Shown one piece after another: positions 44,757 to 53,954 of a stretch of 64,000 bases of DNA. The stretch covers positions 1-64,000 of the forward strand of contig CANJCO010000006.1 of NCBI GenBank assembly GCA_947473045.1. Reading direction: 5' to 3'. Below the pieces are notes generated by a model. That model was not told the origin of the DNA. It saw nothing but the letters and a program-made list of their open reading frames with translations, and did not search any database. A program made the position numbers and the translations under genes. Every line of letters begins with the position of its first letter. The stretch's first letter is position 1. This stretch comes from Myxococcales bacterium (lineage in GTDB: Bacteria > Myxococcota_A > Polyangia > Polyangiales > Polyangiaceae).

Positions 44757-45547
44757 CTCGATGTATCTCCGTGCAGATCGCCCGACAAGGCTACTTGAAC
44801 CGTACGCCCCTTGAAGGCATCTGCCACCTCGGCCGGAGGGTCCGGCAGCGCCGCGCGGTCGTCCATGAGTTTTTGCAGCATGGTGCGCGCCGAGTCATCG
44901 AAGAGCTCGTTGCCGCTCGGCTTCACCGGGTCGAGGCGAAGATGCCAGATCACCATTCGGGGGCTCACGTTGAACTGAAATACCACGCACAGGCGGTTCG
45001 CCTCTCCCTGGGAGATGACCGTCGGATACTGCCAACGCTCATGAAAAAAGCCCCCGAGGCGCGCACCGTAGAGGTCACCCGCGTGAACCTTCGAGGGGTC
45101 GGTTTCGAGTCCGCCCTCGACTCCCTCCGAGAAGCCTTGTTCAGGCCTCGCCTTGCCGCCATCTTCTGCGAACGGGTCACTCTTCGCGAGCAGCCGCGTG
45201 AGATCGCTGTCGTCGACATTCGGAGGCCGCGGGCCCGCATCTGCCGGATTTTTTTGCGCCGGATCATTGGGCGAAGGCGCGATATCCTGCTTGGGCGCGG
45301 TCGACTTGCGCGGCACGACGCGGTCGGGAAGCTGGCTCGGATCGATCGGCTTACCGAGCTTGAGCAGCGACGCCGCGATCACCGGCTTTGACACGAGGGA
45401 TTGATCGGCGGACTCCTGCGGCATCGGATGGGTTGCCCGCACCACAAGCACAATCAGCGGCACAAGGTGCAGCGCGACGGCGACCGCAACGCCGAGCGCG
45501 ACCTCATCGCTGCTGTACCTGGGATTGAGAGCTGACGTGCTCGCCAA
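44747..45547 (-). CDS. tolA: TolA-like/TonB-C energy-transducing protein
   Basis: 266 residues: a short cytoplasmic N-terminus, one membrane helix (EVALGVAVAVALHLVPLIVLVV), a Pro/Asp-rich periplasmic linker and a C-terminal TonB/TolA-type domain (FFHERWQYPTVISQGEANRLCVVFQFNVSPRMVIWHL, FDDSARTMLQKLM). The linker is short and lacks the long Ala/Lys helix of E. coli TolA. TTG start at 45547 with GGAAGG upstream. Between tolR and tolB on one transcript. Confidence 0.85.
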   Translation of the reverse strand: MASTSALNPRYSSDEVALGVAVAVALHLVPLIVLVVRATHPMPQESADQSLVSKPVIAASLLKLGKPIDPSQLPDRVVPRKSTAPKQDIAPSPNDPAQKNPADAGPRPPNVDDSDLTRLLAKSDPFAEDGGKARPEQGFSEGVEGGLETDPSKVHAGDLYGARLGGFFHERWQYPTVISQGEANRLCVVFQFNVSPRMVIWHLRLDPVKPSGNELFDDSARTMLQKLMDDRAALPDPPAEVADAFKGRTVQVALSGDLHGDTSRCK

Positions 45548-45563
45548 GAGTCGACCTTCCGCC

Positions 45564-45986
45564 CTATTTTACGGTTAAGGGGTCGGTTACCATCCCCAGC
45601 TTTTCGACGCCCGCCGCGCGCGCCGCGGCCATGACGCGAAGCACGACGCCGTATTTCACGTTCTCGTCGGCCTGCACGTACAGCTCTTTTTCGTCGGCGA
45701 GGCGCGCGTTGGTCTTGAGCTTGCCTTCGACGTCGCCGGTGATTTCGTCTTTGCCCAGATAGACGTGCTCGTCGGCTGTCACGATCACCATGAGCTTGGT
45801 GTCATCGGTCTGCATCGGCGCGCTCTTCACTTTCGGCAAGTCGACCGACACGCCGGTGGTCAGGAGCGGCGCCGTGACCATGAAGATCACGAGGAGCACG
45901 AGCATGACGTCGATCAGCGGCGTCACGTTGATTTCGTTGAGGCCCGAGAGGCGCTTTCTGCCGCCGTGGCCCAGCGAAGCGCCCAT
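45564..45986 (-). CDS. tolR: TolR/ExbD-type motor protein
   Basis: 140 residues. [24 protein letters not shown] is the single membrane helix carrying the proton-path Asp (PLIDV). A periplasmic domain follows ([44 protein letters not shown]). Two bases separate it from tolQ. ExbD and TolR cannot be distinguished by sequence here; co-location with tolB favours TolR. Confidence 0.92.
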   Translation of the reverse strand: MGASLGHGGRKRLSGLNEINVTPLIDVMLVLLVIFMVTAPLLTTGVSVDLPKVKSAPMQTDDTKLMVIVTADEHVYLGKDEITGDVEGKLKTNARLADEKELYVQADENVKYGVVLRVMAAARAAGVEKLGMVTDPLTVK

Positions 45987-45988
45987 CG

Positions 45989-46738
45989 TTACAGGCCGCC
46001 CATGCGCGCGCGCGAGGCAACGTCAGCCGCGAAGCCTTCCATGATGTCGCCGAGCTGCTGAACGCGTCGCGCAAAATAATTGTACGCCATGACGCTGGGA
46101 ATGGCTGCGACGAGCCCAATCGCAGTTGCGATCAGCGCTTCGGCGATTTTCGGAGCGACCACTGGAAGGTTCGCGTTCTGCTGGTTTCCGATGCTGAGAA
46201 ACGCGTCCATGATCCCGTAGACGGTGCCAAATAGCCCGATGAAGGGAGCCGTCGATCCGATGGTACCAAGAAGGCTCATCCACGATTCGAGATGGCTCAC
46301 TTCTTTCGCAGCGGCCCGTCGCGTCGCGCTCTCGACGTGCATGCCCTGAGCGTCGTCGAGCTTGCGCAGCGTGCCGCCGGTCATGCGGAGCATCTCGTCG
46401 TAGCCGACCGCGAAGATACGGGCGAAGGGTGACCCACGAAACGCGGAGAGACCTTGCGCGATCTCAGCGAAGCCCGAAGCCCGGTCAAAAGCGTCGAGAA
46501 ATTTCGCGGACTCGCCGCGAGCGCGGGCAAGATGCAGCGCTTTAACGCCGATGACGATCCAGCACGTGACGCTGAACATCACGAGCAGCAGCAGCACGAG
46601 TTTTACCGGCACCGACGCCTGCAGGACGAGCACCACCGGATCGAGCTTGGGAGGCTCCGGCAAACTCGCGCCGGAGGGCGGGGCCGCGAGCGAAGCTGTG
46701 ATGGCGCCCAGAGCGTGAGCAGGTTGATTCCAGAACAT
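45989..46738 (-). CDS. tolQ: TolQ/ExbB-type motor protein
   Basis: 249 residues, three membrane segments: [20 protein letters not shown] near residue 40, and the pair [31 protein letters not shown] and [27 protein letters not shown], with the conserved GLFGTV and polar residues lining the proton path. First gene of the minus-strand tolQRAB operon, divergent from a lipoprotein gene 99 bases away. Confidence 0.93.
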   Translation of the reverse strand: MFWNQPAHALGAITASLAAPPSGASLPEPPKLDPVVLVLQASVPVKLVLLLLVMFSVTCWIVIGVKALHLARARGESAKFLDAFDRASGFAEIAQGLSAFRGSPFARIFAVGYDEMLRMTGGTLRKLDDAQGMHVESATRRAAAKEVSHLESWMSLLGTIGSTAPFIGLFGTVYGIMDAFLSIGNQQNANLPVVAPKIAEALIATAIGLVAAIPSVMAYNYFARRVQQLGDIMEGFAADVASRARMGGL

Positions 46739-46837
46739 ACGAGCACGGTGGTAGCGATCTCGGCAGGGCGCGTCAACGATGGAGACAAGCGCGCGAAACC
46801 GCTGGCCTCGACGTCTGAACGGGCGTAATCACCGCGC

Positions 46838-47341
46838 GTGGCCCTGCCTTCCCGTCGCACCTCAATCGCTGTCTGCTTCGCCGCCGGCCTCGCCGCCTGC
46901 AGCGCCGCGACCACCACGACGACGAGCACGACGTTCACACCTGTGACGGGAGTCTCGGTTAGCGCTGACGCCCTGATTGGCGCGCGGGGTTGCGGCTCGC
47001 AACCCGGACAAGTCTATAAATACGCCGCGGTCATCTATGGGCCGTCCGACGGTTCAGACGCGGGCGTTGTCGCGCTCGGAGCCGGAGCGTACGACTGCTA
47101 CGCGGATGCGCTTTTCGCGAACCTCGCCAATTCTGGAGTCGCGAGCTTTACCGTCGCGATCTACGCCTACGATGCGCCCGCCTACGCCGCGCACGCGAGC
47201 GACATTCAAAGCGCGCTGTCGCTGGCTTCGCTCGACCCGGCGCGGCTCGCGCTCCGCGCCACCTACGTCACGCACTGCTCCGCATCGCAGCAGGCCGGCG
47301 TGCAGGTGCTCGCCATTTGCGATCCGCTCGCCGCGCCCTGA
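46838..47341 (+). CDS. Predicted lipoprotein, function unknown
   Basis: 167 residues. Signal peptide MALPSRRTSIAVCFAAGLAACSA (lipobox LAAC), followed by a Thr-rich spacer (ATTTTTSTTFTPVT). The mature domain is Ala/Tyr-rich with five Cys (RGCGSQPGQVYKYAAVIYGP, AYDCYADALFANLA, YVTHCSASQQAGVQVLAICDP), so disulphides are likely. GTG start at 46838; no good Shine-Dalgarno. No family recognised. Confidence 0.7.
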   Translation: MALPSRRTSIAVCFAAGLAACSAATTTTTSTTFTPVTGVSVSADALIGARGCGSQPGQVYKYAAVIYGPSDGSDAGVVALGAGAYDCYADALFANLANSGVASFTVAIYAYDAPAYAAHASDIQSALSLASLDPARLALRATYVTHCSASQQAGVQVLAICDPLAAP

Positions 47342-47390
47342 ATGTAACGCGCCTTGCGCCAGCGATCGGCGCGACCTACGCTAAAGGTTG

Positions 47391-48215
47391 ATGGAAGCGC
47401 CCATGCTCGCCGTGCCTCGACTGGGCCGCGTGCTCAAGGTCGCGATGGTTCTCGTCGCCATTTTCGGCGTCGGAGGCGGTCTGCTCTGGAGCGCCGTGCC
47501 AGGCGGTCAGAGCGTGCTCGTCAATTGGCTGTTTTGCAATCCTGCGATGGTCCTGTCGAGGCCCTGGACGCTCGTCACCGCCGGCCTCTGCACCAATCCG
47601 GAGAGCTACGGCCACCTCGTCGTCACGCTCCTCGGGCTGTATTTTCTAGGTCCCGACCTTGAGAGACGGTGGGGCGGAGCGCGGTTCGCGAGGCTGCTTT
47701 TAATCTCGGTCGTGGCCGGCTTCGTGCTCTCTGCGGCGCTCGACGCGCTCGCTCCCGGGCAGGCTCGCTTGTTTCATCCGCCGGTCATGTTTGGCACCGG
47801 CGCTGCGCTCTCCGCGCTGGCAACGGCATGGTCACGCGAAAATCCGGGCGCGCAGATTCGCCTCTTCTTCTTCCTGCCGGTCTCCGGAAAAGCCCTGCTG
47901 TGGGTCACGCTCGGCTTCTGCGCGCTGGGGCTCGTCTACCCCGCTGGAGTGCCCGAAGGCGTCGCGTCGCCGTTCGGCGGCGTGATCGCAGGGCTGCTGC
48001 TGGGGGGCACACCCTCGCCGCTGCGAACGCTCTACTTGCGCGGCAAGCTCGCGGTGCTGCGCCGCGGCTCGCCCCCCATGCGCATCGACCTCGGCCCCGA
48101 GCGACCGGTCCGCCGGGCACGCGCGGGCGGCCCCGAGCTGCGCGTCGTCCCGGGCGGCCTGGGGGACGAGCGCGACAAGCCTCGCGGCGCCCGCGACAAG
48201 CGCTACCTCAACTAG
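47391..48215 (+). CDS. Rhomboid-like membrane protein without catalytic residues
   Basis: 274 residues from ATG 47391, about six membrane helices with rhomboid features: RPWTLVTAGLCTNPESYGHLVVTLLGLYFLGPDLERRWGGARF (quoted in part: PWTLVTAGL, FLGPDLERRWG), then the region of the Ser motif and a Gly-rich last helix (PFGGVIAGLLLGG). The catalytic GxSG reads MFGTGAALS with no Ser at the active position, and the His of the last helix is absent. A pseudoprotease (iRhom/Derlin-like) is the best reading. The basic, Arg/Pro-rich C-terminus is cytoplasmic. Its TAG stop is the left edge of repeat copy B. Confidence 0.78.
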   Translation: MEAPMLAVPRLGRVLKVAMVLVAIFGVGGGLLWSAVPGGQSVLVNWLFCNPAMVLSRPWTLVTAGLCTNPESYGHLVVTLLGLYFLGPDLERRWGGARFARLLLISVVAGFVLSAALDALAPGQARLFHPPVMFGTGAALSALATAWSRENPGAQIRLFFFLPVSGKALLWVTLGFCALGLVYPAGVPEGVASPFGGVIAGLLLGGTPSPLRTLYLRGKLAVLRRGSPPMRIDLGPERPVRRARAGGPELRVVPGGLGDERDKPRGARDKRYLN

Positions 48216-48359
48216 CAGGGCGCGCGAAAAACACCCTGCCAGGAATTGGCGAAGCCAATTGCGTGGGGTGGGGACCGGCGAAAAACCGCGTTTTTCGGGG
48301 CGGGGAGGTGCATACCTCCCCGAGATGAAAGGCTAGCAGGCCGCTGCTTCAACGGCCTG
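48215..48359 (-). repeat. Five-hairpin intergenic repeat, copy B (inverted)
   Basis: Same element as copy A on the other strand. Hairpin 5: GCAGGG/CCCTGC (48215-48220, 48234-48239). Hairpin 4: AATTGGC/GCCAATT with loop GAA (48244-48260). Hairpin 3: CGAAAAAC/GTTTTTCG (48279-48297), outer pairs mutated. Hairpin 2: CGGGGAGGT/ACCTCCCCG (48301-48322). Hairpin 1: CAGGCCG/CGGCCTG (48337-48359). It fills the whole gap between the rhomboid-like gene (stop TAG) and pdxA (stop TAA on the minus strand), touching both stop codons. No T-tract, no ORF. Confidence 0.9.
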
Positions 48360-49385
48360 TTAGGCGCGCCCGCTGGTTTCGCGGCGAGCTCGCGCTGCGA
48401 GTTTGTGCGCGAGCCGGAGCGCGGAGCGCATGCCTCGCGAATCCGCGTCGAAGCGTGCCGCGCGGTCGTAGGCGGTGCCGTGATCGACGCTCGTGCGAAT
48501 GATGGGCAGCCCCAACGAGACGTTCACTTCGCGGCCGAACGCGAGCAGCTTCATCGGGATGGTCGCCTGATCGTGATACATCGCCACTACGCCGTCGTGC
48601 TCGCCCGCGGCTGCAAGCCGAAACGCCGTCTCGGCTGCAATCGGACCCGCCACGCGCGCTGACATTCCGGCGCGCGAAAGCCTCGCCCGCGCCAGCTCGA
48701 TGCCACTGGCGATGCGCGACTCTTCGCGACCGAGCAGCCCTCCCTCTCCGGCGTGCGGGTTGAGCGCGGCGATCGCGAGTCGAGGCTCTTCGTGGCCCAG
48801 ACGATGCAGCAGGTTTGCAAGCCAGTAGGTCGCGCGCGCCACCGCGACAGCCGTAACGGCGCGCGGCACATTCGCGAGCGGCAAGTGCGTCGTCACGAGG
48901 GCCGTCGTGAGCCTCGCGGACCAAAACGCCATCACGACTTCAGCGGCCCCGAGGCGCTGCTGCAAGTGCTCGGTGTGTCCGAGAAAATCCGCCGAGCCCG
49001 GCGCGCCGCTTCGGGCGATGACGTCCTTGCTGACCGGTCCGGTCACCATTGCGTCGAAGGCGCCGGTCGCAACGAGATCGCACGCCGCGTCGACCCACGC
49101 GAGCTGCGCAGCGCCCGTCGCCGCCGTGGGCGCGCCCAGAACGCGATCGCGCGGCGGCAGCGAACGGGTCGGCTGCCACTGAAATACCCCTTCTGCGGTG
49201 ACGCGCGCCGGGTCGCGCACGCGCGCGGGAGACGTAATGCCAAGAGCGCGGCTCGCCCGGTTGATTGCGCCCGCATCTCCGACGAGCAGCACGGTCGCGC
49301 GCTTGAGCGACGCCGCCCCCGCGAGCGACACCTCGGGACCGATGCCGCAAGCGCATCCCACGCTCACAACGAGCCGCGTAGTCAT
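48360..49385 (-). CDS. pdxA: 4-hydroxythreonine-4-phosphate dehydrogenase
   Basis: 341 residues; NAD-dependent step of the DXP-dependent pyridoxal phosphate pathway. Metal-binding His residues are in FLGHTEHL, IAALNPHAGEGGLLGREE and VAMYHDQATIPMK; SVDHGTAYDRA completes the site. SVGCACGIGPEVSL is the N-terminal substrate-binding motif (usually GDPAGIGPE; here GCACGIGPE). It starts seven bases after the tldD stop. Its TAA stop is the edge of repeat copy B. Confidence 0.93.
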   Translation of the reverse strand: MTTRLVVSVGCACGIGPEVSLAGAASLKRATVLLVGDAGAINRASRALGITSPARVRDPARVTAEGVFQWQPTRSLPPRDRVLGAPTAATGAAQLAWVDAACDLVATGAFDAMVTGPVSKDVIARSGAPGSADFLGHTEHLQQRLGAAEVVMAFWSARLTTALVTTHLPLANVPRAVTAVAVARATYWLANLLHRLGHEEPRLAIAALNPHAGEGGLLGREESRIASGIELARARLSRAGMSARVAGPIAAETAFRLAAAGEHDGVVAMYHDQATIPMKLLAFGREVNVSLGLPIIRTSVDHGTAYDRAARFDADSRGMRSALRLAHKLAARARRETSGRA

Positions 49386-49392
49386 CCGAGGT

Positions 49393-50838
49393 TCACGAGA
49401 CGCGCGTGCCGCCGACCGTAATCGCCGAGATTTTGATGGTCGGACAGCCCACGCCCACCGGAACGCTCTGACCGTCTTTGCCGCAAGTCCAGATGCCGTC
49501 GCTCACTTCGACGTCGTTGCCGAGCATCGAAACTTTTCGCAGCACGTCCGGACCGTTGCCGATCAGATTGACGCCTTTCAGCGGCGCCGTGATGCGACCG
49601 TCTTCGACGAGGTAGCTCTCGGTCAGCGAAAATACGAAATCGCCGTTCGAGATGTCGACCTGACCGCCGCCGAACTTGCGGGCGAAGACCCCGCGCTTGA
49701 CGCTCTTCAGGATCTCCTCGGGATCATGCGGGCCCGCGGTGAGAATGGTGTTCGTCATGCGCGGCATCGGCGCGCTCGCGAAGCTCTCTCGTCGACCGTT
49801 GCCGCTGGGCGTTAGCTTGTAATGCTTGGAGCTGAGGCGGTCGTGCATGTAGCCGCGGAGTCGGCCGTTTTCGATGAGCACCGACGACCGCGGCTCGTTG
49901 CCCTCGTCGTCGACATTGATCGAACCGCGCGACTGAAGCAGGGTCGCGTCGTCGATCACCGTGCACAGCTCGCTGGCCACGACGTTGCCGATTTGCCCCG
50001 CGTAGTTGCTGGTGCCCTTGCGATTGAAGTCAGCCTCGAGCCCGTGGCCCACGGCTTCGTGGAGCAGGATCCCGCTGTCGCCCGGAGCCAGTACGACCTC
50101 CATCGTGCCCGCAGGAGCCTCCTGTGCGTCGAGCATGCGAATGGCTTGCTCCGCCGCCTGGCGCGCATGCCATTCGGGTGATTTGGCGTCGAAGTAGCCG
50201 AGACTCGTGCGTCCCCCGCCGCCCGAGCTTCCCTCCTGGCGCTTGCCGTCTCGCTCGGAAATCGCCCGCACGCCGAACCGCACCAGCGGCTGCGTATCGC
50301 GCGCCCACTTGCCATCGCTCGTGACGACCAGAATTTCGCGAATCTCCTCGGCGAGGCTCGCCTCGACCTTGATGATCCGCGGGTCAAAGGCGTGCGCTGC
50401 GGCCGCGGCGCGTTCGAGCAGCGCGCGCTTGGTCGTTCCGGGCTCGTCGAGCGTAACCCGGACGAGATCATACCGGTGCGGCAAACTCTGCACGACGGGG
50501 CTGACCGCGACCGTGCCGCCTTTGCCGTCGGCAATCTGCGCGGCGGTCTCTGCGGCGCGTTTCATGGCCTCCCAGTCGAACTGTTCGACGTAGGCATAAC
50601 CTGTGGCGTCGCCCTTCTGGACGCGAACCCCGAGGCCCATCGACACGCCGCGCGACGCGCTTTTCAGAATGCCGTCGTCGAAGACCAGACCGCCGGCGGC
50701 GCGGTATTCGAAGAACAAGTCCGCGTAGTCGCCCCCCTTCGACAGGGCGACGCCAAGAAGGCGCTCGGCGAGCACAGCATCGAGAGGAGAGGTGCCGCCC
50801 TCGGCGAACGGCGCTTGGTAGAGAGCAGAGGAGGTCAT
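49393..50838 (-). CDS. tldD: TldD family metalloprotease
   Basis: 481 residues. The zinc motif HExxxH is HEAVGH in GDSGILLHEAVGHGLEADFNRKG. DLFFEYRAAGGLVFDDGILKSASRG, GLGVRVQKGDATGYAYVEQF and NTILTAGPHDPEEILKSVKRG are further TldD signatures. TldD/TldE proteases mature small peptides and degrade unfolded ones; no tldE/pmbA partner is in the window. First gene of a tldD-pdxA pair. Confidence 0.94.
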   Translation of the reverse strand: MTSSALYQAPFAEGGTSPLDAVLAERLLGVALSKGGDYADLFFEYRAAGGLVFDDGILKSASRGVSMGLGVRVQKGDATGYAYVEQFDWEAMKRAAETAAQIADGKGGTVAVSPVVQSLPHRYDLVRVTLDEPGTTKRALLERAAAAAHAFDPRIIKVEASLAEEIREILVVTSDGKWARDTQPLVRFGVRAISERDGKRQEGSSGGGGRTSLGYFDAKSPEWHARQAAEQAIRMLDAQEAPAGTMEVVLAPGDSGILLHEAVGHGLEADFNRKGTSNYAGQIGNVVASELCTVIDDATLLQSRGSINVDDEGNEPRSSVLIENGRLRGYMHDRLSSKHYKLTPSGNGRRESFASAPMPRMTNTILTAGPHDPEEILKSVKRGVFARKFGGGQVDISNGDFVFSLTESYLVEDGRITAPLKGVNLIGNGPDVLRKVSMLGNDVEVSDGIWTCGKDGQSVPVGVGCPTIKISAITVGGTRVS

Positions 50839-50956
50839 TGCGGGACAGAAGCTAAGCCCGATCCACGCGCGTCACAACGCCGGCGTCGGCGACCGCGCGC
50901 GGGTGCAAATCATTTTCGCCGTGAACGCGCCACGGCGCATAAAGTGCCGTCACGAC

Positions 50957-51385
50957 ATGCAAGCTCTGCTCATCACCCTTCACGTGTTCGCCAACCTCAT
51001 TTGGATCGGCGCGATCGCCGCGGTGGGGCTCATGCTGCACAGCGCCTCGCGCGCGCCCGAATCCGAAGGCGCCATCATCGGCCGAATGGCGCGTCGAATT
51101 TACGGAGGCCTCGCGCAGCCTGCCTTCGGCATCAGCTTCCTGTTCGGCGTCGGCATGGTCTCCCGGGACCTCCACGGCTACATGCACCAGCACTGGTTCC
51201 ACGGAAAGCTAACGCTTGCGCTCGCCGTCATCGCGCTCCACCACGTCGTCGGAGCGAAAGCGAAGAAGGTTGCGGGCGGAAGTATGCAAGCGGGCCGGAA
51301 TGGCGCTATCCTTACGGGTGCACTACTTTTATGCGCGCTCGCGGCCGTTACTTTAGTGACGTTCCGCCAGTCGCTCGTACCTTGA
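50957..51385 (+). CDS. CopD/HemJ-like four-helix membrane protein
   Basis: 142 residues from ATG 50957 (track extends to 50903). Four hydrophobic segments with conserved polar positions: LLITLHVFANLIWIGAIAAVGLML, IYGGLAQPAFGISFLFGVGMV, HWFHGKLTLALAVIALHHVVG and GAILTGALLLCALAAVTLVTF. His residues in helices 1 and 3 recall HemJ (protoporphyrinogen oxidase) and CopD haem/metal sites. HemJ has a related helix pattern, but the assignment is tentative. Confidence 0.7.
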   Translation: MQALLITLHVFANLIWIGAIAAVGLMLHSASRAPESEGAIIGRMARRIYGGLAQPAFGISFLFGVGMVSRDLHGYMHQHWFHGKLTLALAVIALHHVVGAKAKKVAGGSMQAGRNGAILTGALLLCALAAVTLVTFRQSLVP

Positions 51386-51487
51386 CCACGCTCCGCTGGG
51401 CGGGTCCGCTTCGAACTCACTTCGACGTGCTCAACTCGTACTTTGCTGCCATCCCCGGCGGCGAATTAAATCGGAGACCCGCAGGCC

Positions 51488-53947
51488 GTGGCGATTGATC
51501 GCGAAAGTGTGCTCGCAGCTGCCCAGAAGTTTGTCGAGAAGCAGAAGTACGACAAGGCAATAGGCGAGTACCAAAAACTCCTCCAGGTTGACCCCGGCGA
51601 CGCGCGAACGTTGCTTAAGGTCGGCGACTTGCAGCTCAAGATGGCGGCCTACGTCGACGGCGTAGCTACCTATGAGCGCGTGGGGAAGTTCTACGCCCAG
51701 CAGGGCTTCGCGCTCAAAGCCATCGCTGTCTTCAAGCAAATTCGCGAGATTATCGCGAAAAACGTCCCAGAGCTCGAAGAGCGGTATGCGCACATCCCGC
51801 CGAAGCTCGCCGAGCTCTACCAGCAGCTCGGGCTCACCAGCGACGCGCTCGCCGCGCTCGACGAGGTCGCAACCCGACTCCAGCGGCTCCAGCGCGACGC
51901 CGAGGCGCTCGACGTCTTTCGCAAAATCGTCGAGCTCGATCCGACGAACTTCCTGCCGCACCTTCGCCTCGCGGAGGCGCTGTCGCGGGCGCGCGACGTC
52001 GACGGCGCTGCTGCCGCATTTGGAGTCGCCGCGTCGCTGCTCGTTCAGATGGGCCGAAGCGACGACGCGCTCAAGGTGCTCGAGCGGCTGCTTCACCATA
52101 AGGCGTCGGTGCAGACGGCCCGGCTCTGCGCCCAGATTTACATCGAACGCGGCGGCCCACAGGACGGCATGCTCGCCCTGTCGAAATTGCAGGCGTGCTT
52201 TCAGGAAGACCAGCGCGACCTCGAAACGCTCGGCCTCCTCGCGCGCGCCTTCGGTCTGCTGGGTCAAACCAACAAGACGTTCGAAGTGCACAAGGAGATG
52301 GCCCGCATCGCCGGCGACCAGGGCAAATTCGACCTGATGGGCGAGCTCGTCGCGGCATTGAAGCGCGAAGCTCCCCAGGACGACGCCGTGCTCGAAATCG
52401 CCGCAACCTACGAGCGCGCCGTCAACGGTGCGGCCCCGGCGCCCTCCGTCGACCTGGCGCAGAGCGGCTACGAGGACGTCGCCGCGGAGAGCCTCGCTGC
52501 GCAGGAGCTCGTCGAAGACGACAACTTCGAGGTCGTCGAAGAGTCCGCCGAGAGCCTCGCTGCGGAAGTAGCGCAACTGCTGGCTGACGCCGGTTCGCTC
52601 GCGGAGCAGGGCGAACACGACGCGTCGATCGATACCCTCATCTCAGCTGCCGAGCTCGACCCCAGGGCGCTCGACGTTCGCGTGGCCCTCCGCGACGTTT
52701 ACCTCGCGGCGGGCCGGCGCGACGACGCCGTCATCGAGATGCTCAACGTCGCTTCGCTTCAGCTCGACGCGCTCGACGGCGAAGGCGCAGCGCAGACGCT
52801 CCAGGATGTCATCGCGCTCGATCCATCGAACCCCCGCGCCGCCGAAATGCTGCGCGAACTTGGCTACGAGCTGGTCGAAGAAGCCGCTACCGCAGCGCAG
52901 CCGACGCGCGCGCATTTCGACAGCTACGATCCCGAGGCTCCGCTGCCGTCGTATGATCTCGACGGCCTTGCGACGCGAATTCCACCCGCGGTCGAGCGGG
53001 CGCCCAACGCGCCTTTGCCGAGCTTCCCCGTCGCCCCCGAGAGCGAGGCGCGCTTCGACCTCGTCGAGCCGGCCGCGAGAGTCGTCGAGTCATCCGGCAA
53101 GGGCACCTCCGCCGAGCTCGAAGACGCCCTCGAAGAGGCCGATTTTTACGCGTCGCGCGGCCTGTACGACGACGCCCGCGCAGTGCTTCGCGACCAGCTG
53201 ACGCGCACGCCAAAGAGCCCGCTCATTCTCGAGCGAATCGAAGAAATCGACGCCCTGCAGGTGGCCACGCGAACCGGTTCCGGCCCGCGAACGGCCCCGC
53301 GCGGCGAGCCCGGCGGTGAGAGCGACGGCGACGCGATGGACATCGCCGCTTCACTCGACGCGCTCGATGCCATGGACGTCGCGCCGGAGGCACAGGACCT
53401 CATCAATGAGAGCGGGCAGGTCGACGTCGAAGAGGTCTTCGCAAAGTTCAAAGAAGGCGTCTCGAAGCAAATTTCGATGGACGACGGTCAGGCCCACTAC
53501 GACCTCGGCGTGGCGTACCGCGAGATGGGCCTCACCGATGACGCGATCAACGAATTTCGCATCGCCGCCAGCGATGCCAATCTCGAATGCATCTGCCAAT
53601 CGATGATCGGCACGCTGAGACTCGACCGCGGCGATCTCGACCTCGCGCTGGAGTCATTCCTCGAAGGACTCGCGGCGCGCATTCGTACGCCCGAACACGA
53701 GACCGTGCTCTGCTTCGAGGTGGGCGCTTGCTACGAGAAGAAGCACATGAACAAAGAGGCGCTCGCGTACTTTCAGCGCGTGTCTCGAAGAGACGCGGCC
53801 TACCGCGACGTGGCTGAGCGCATTCGCCGGCTGTCGAAGCCCGAGCCGGCGACCGGCTCGCGAGTCATTGCTGTAGGCGCAGAAGAAGACGAGTTCGACC
53901 GCGCTTTCGATGAAATGCTCGGCGGCGGCGACAGCGGAAAACGCTAG
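51488..53947 (+). CDS. Large TPR-repeat protein
   Basis: 819 residues, no signal peptide. TPR-type repeats run through residues ~1-300 (KYDKAIGEYQKLLQVDPGDARTLLKVGDLQLKMAAY, LAELYQQLGLTSDALAALDEVATRLQRLQRDAEALDVFRKIVELDPTN) and again at ~355-460 and ~640-780. Between them lie acidic, Ala/Pro-rich linkers (EDNFEVVEESAESLAAE). GTG start at 51488. Proteins like this are scaffolds, and large TPR proteins of comparable layout act in myxobacterial polarity and motility (for example SgmX), but no specific match is claimed. Confidence 0.85.
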   Translation: MAIDRESVLAAAQKFVEKQKYDKAIGEYQKLLQVDPGDARTLLKVGDLQLKMAAYVDGVATYERVGKFYAQQGFALKAIAVFKQIREIIAKNVPELEERYAHIPPKLAELYQQLGLTSDALAALDEVATRLQRLQRDAEALDVFRKIVELDPTNFLPHLRLAEALSRARDVDGAAAAFGVAASLLVQMGRSDDALKVLERLLHHKASVQTARLCAQIYIERGGPQDGMLALSKLQACFQEDQRDLETLGLLARAFGLLGQTNKTFEVHKEMARIAGDQGKFDLMGELVAALKREAPQDDAVLEIAATYERAVNGAAPAPSVDLAQSGYEDVAAESLAAQELVEDDNFEVVEESAESLAAEVAQLLADAGSLAEQGEHDASIDTLISAAELDPRALDVRVALRDVYLAAGRRDDAVIEMLNVASLQLDALDGEGAAQTLQDVIALDPSNPRAAEMLRELGYELVEEAATAAQPTRAHFDSYDPEAPLPSYDLDGLATRIPPAVERAPNAPLPSFPVAPESEARFDLVEPAARVVESSGKGTSAELEDALEEADFYASRGLYDDARAVLRDQLTRTPKSPLILERIEEIDALQVATRTGSGPRTAPRGEPGGESDGDAMDIAASLDALDAMDVAPEAQDLINESGQVDVEEVFAKFKEGVSKQISMDDGQAHYDLGVAYREMGLTDDAINEFRIAASDANLECICQSMIGTLRLDRGDLDLALESFLEGLAARIRTPEHETVLCFEVGACYEKKHMNKEALAYFQRVSRRDAAYRDVAERIRRLSKPEPATGSRVIAVGAEEDEFDRAFDEMLGGGDSGKR

Positions 53948-53954
53948 AACCGCG

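Noticed and set aside
48215-48359. Copy B as a simple intrinsic terminator
   Set aside because: There is no U-tract after any stem on either strand and the structure has five stems, so a plain Rho-independent terminator is not an adequate description.
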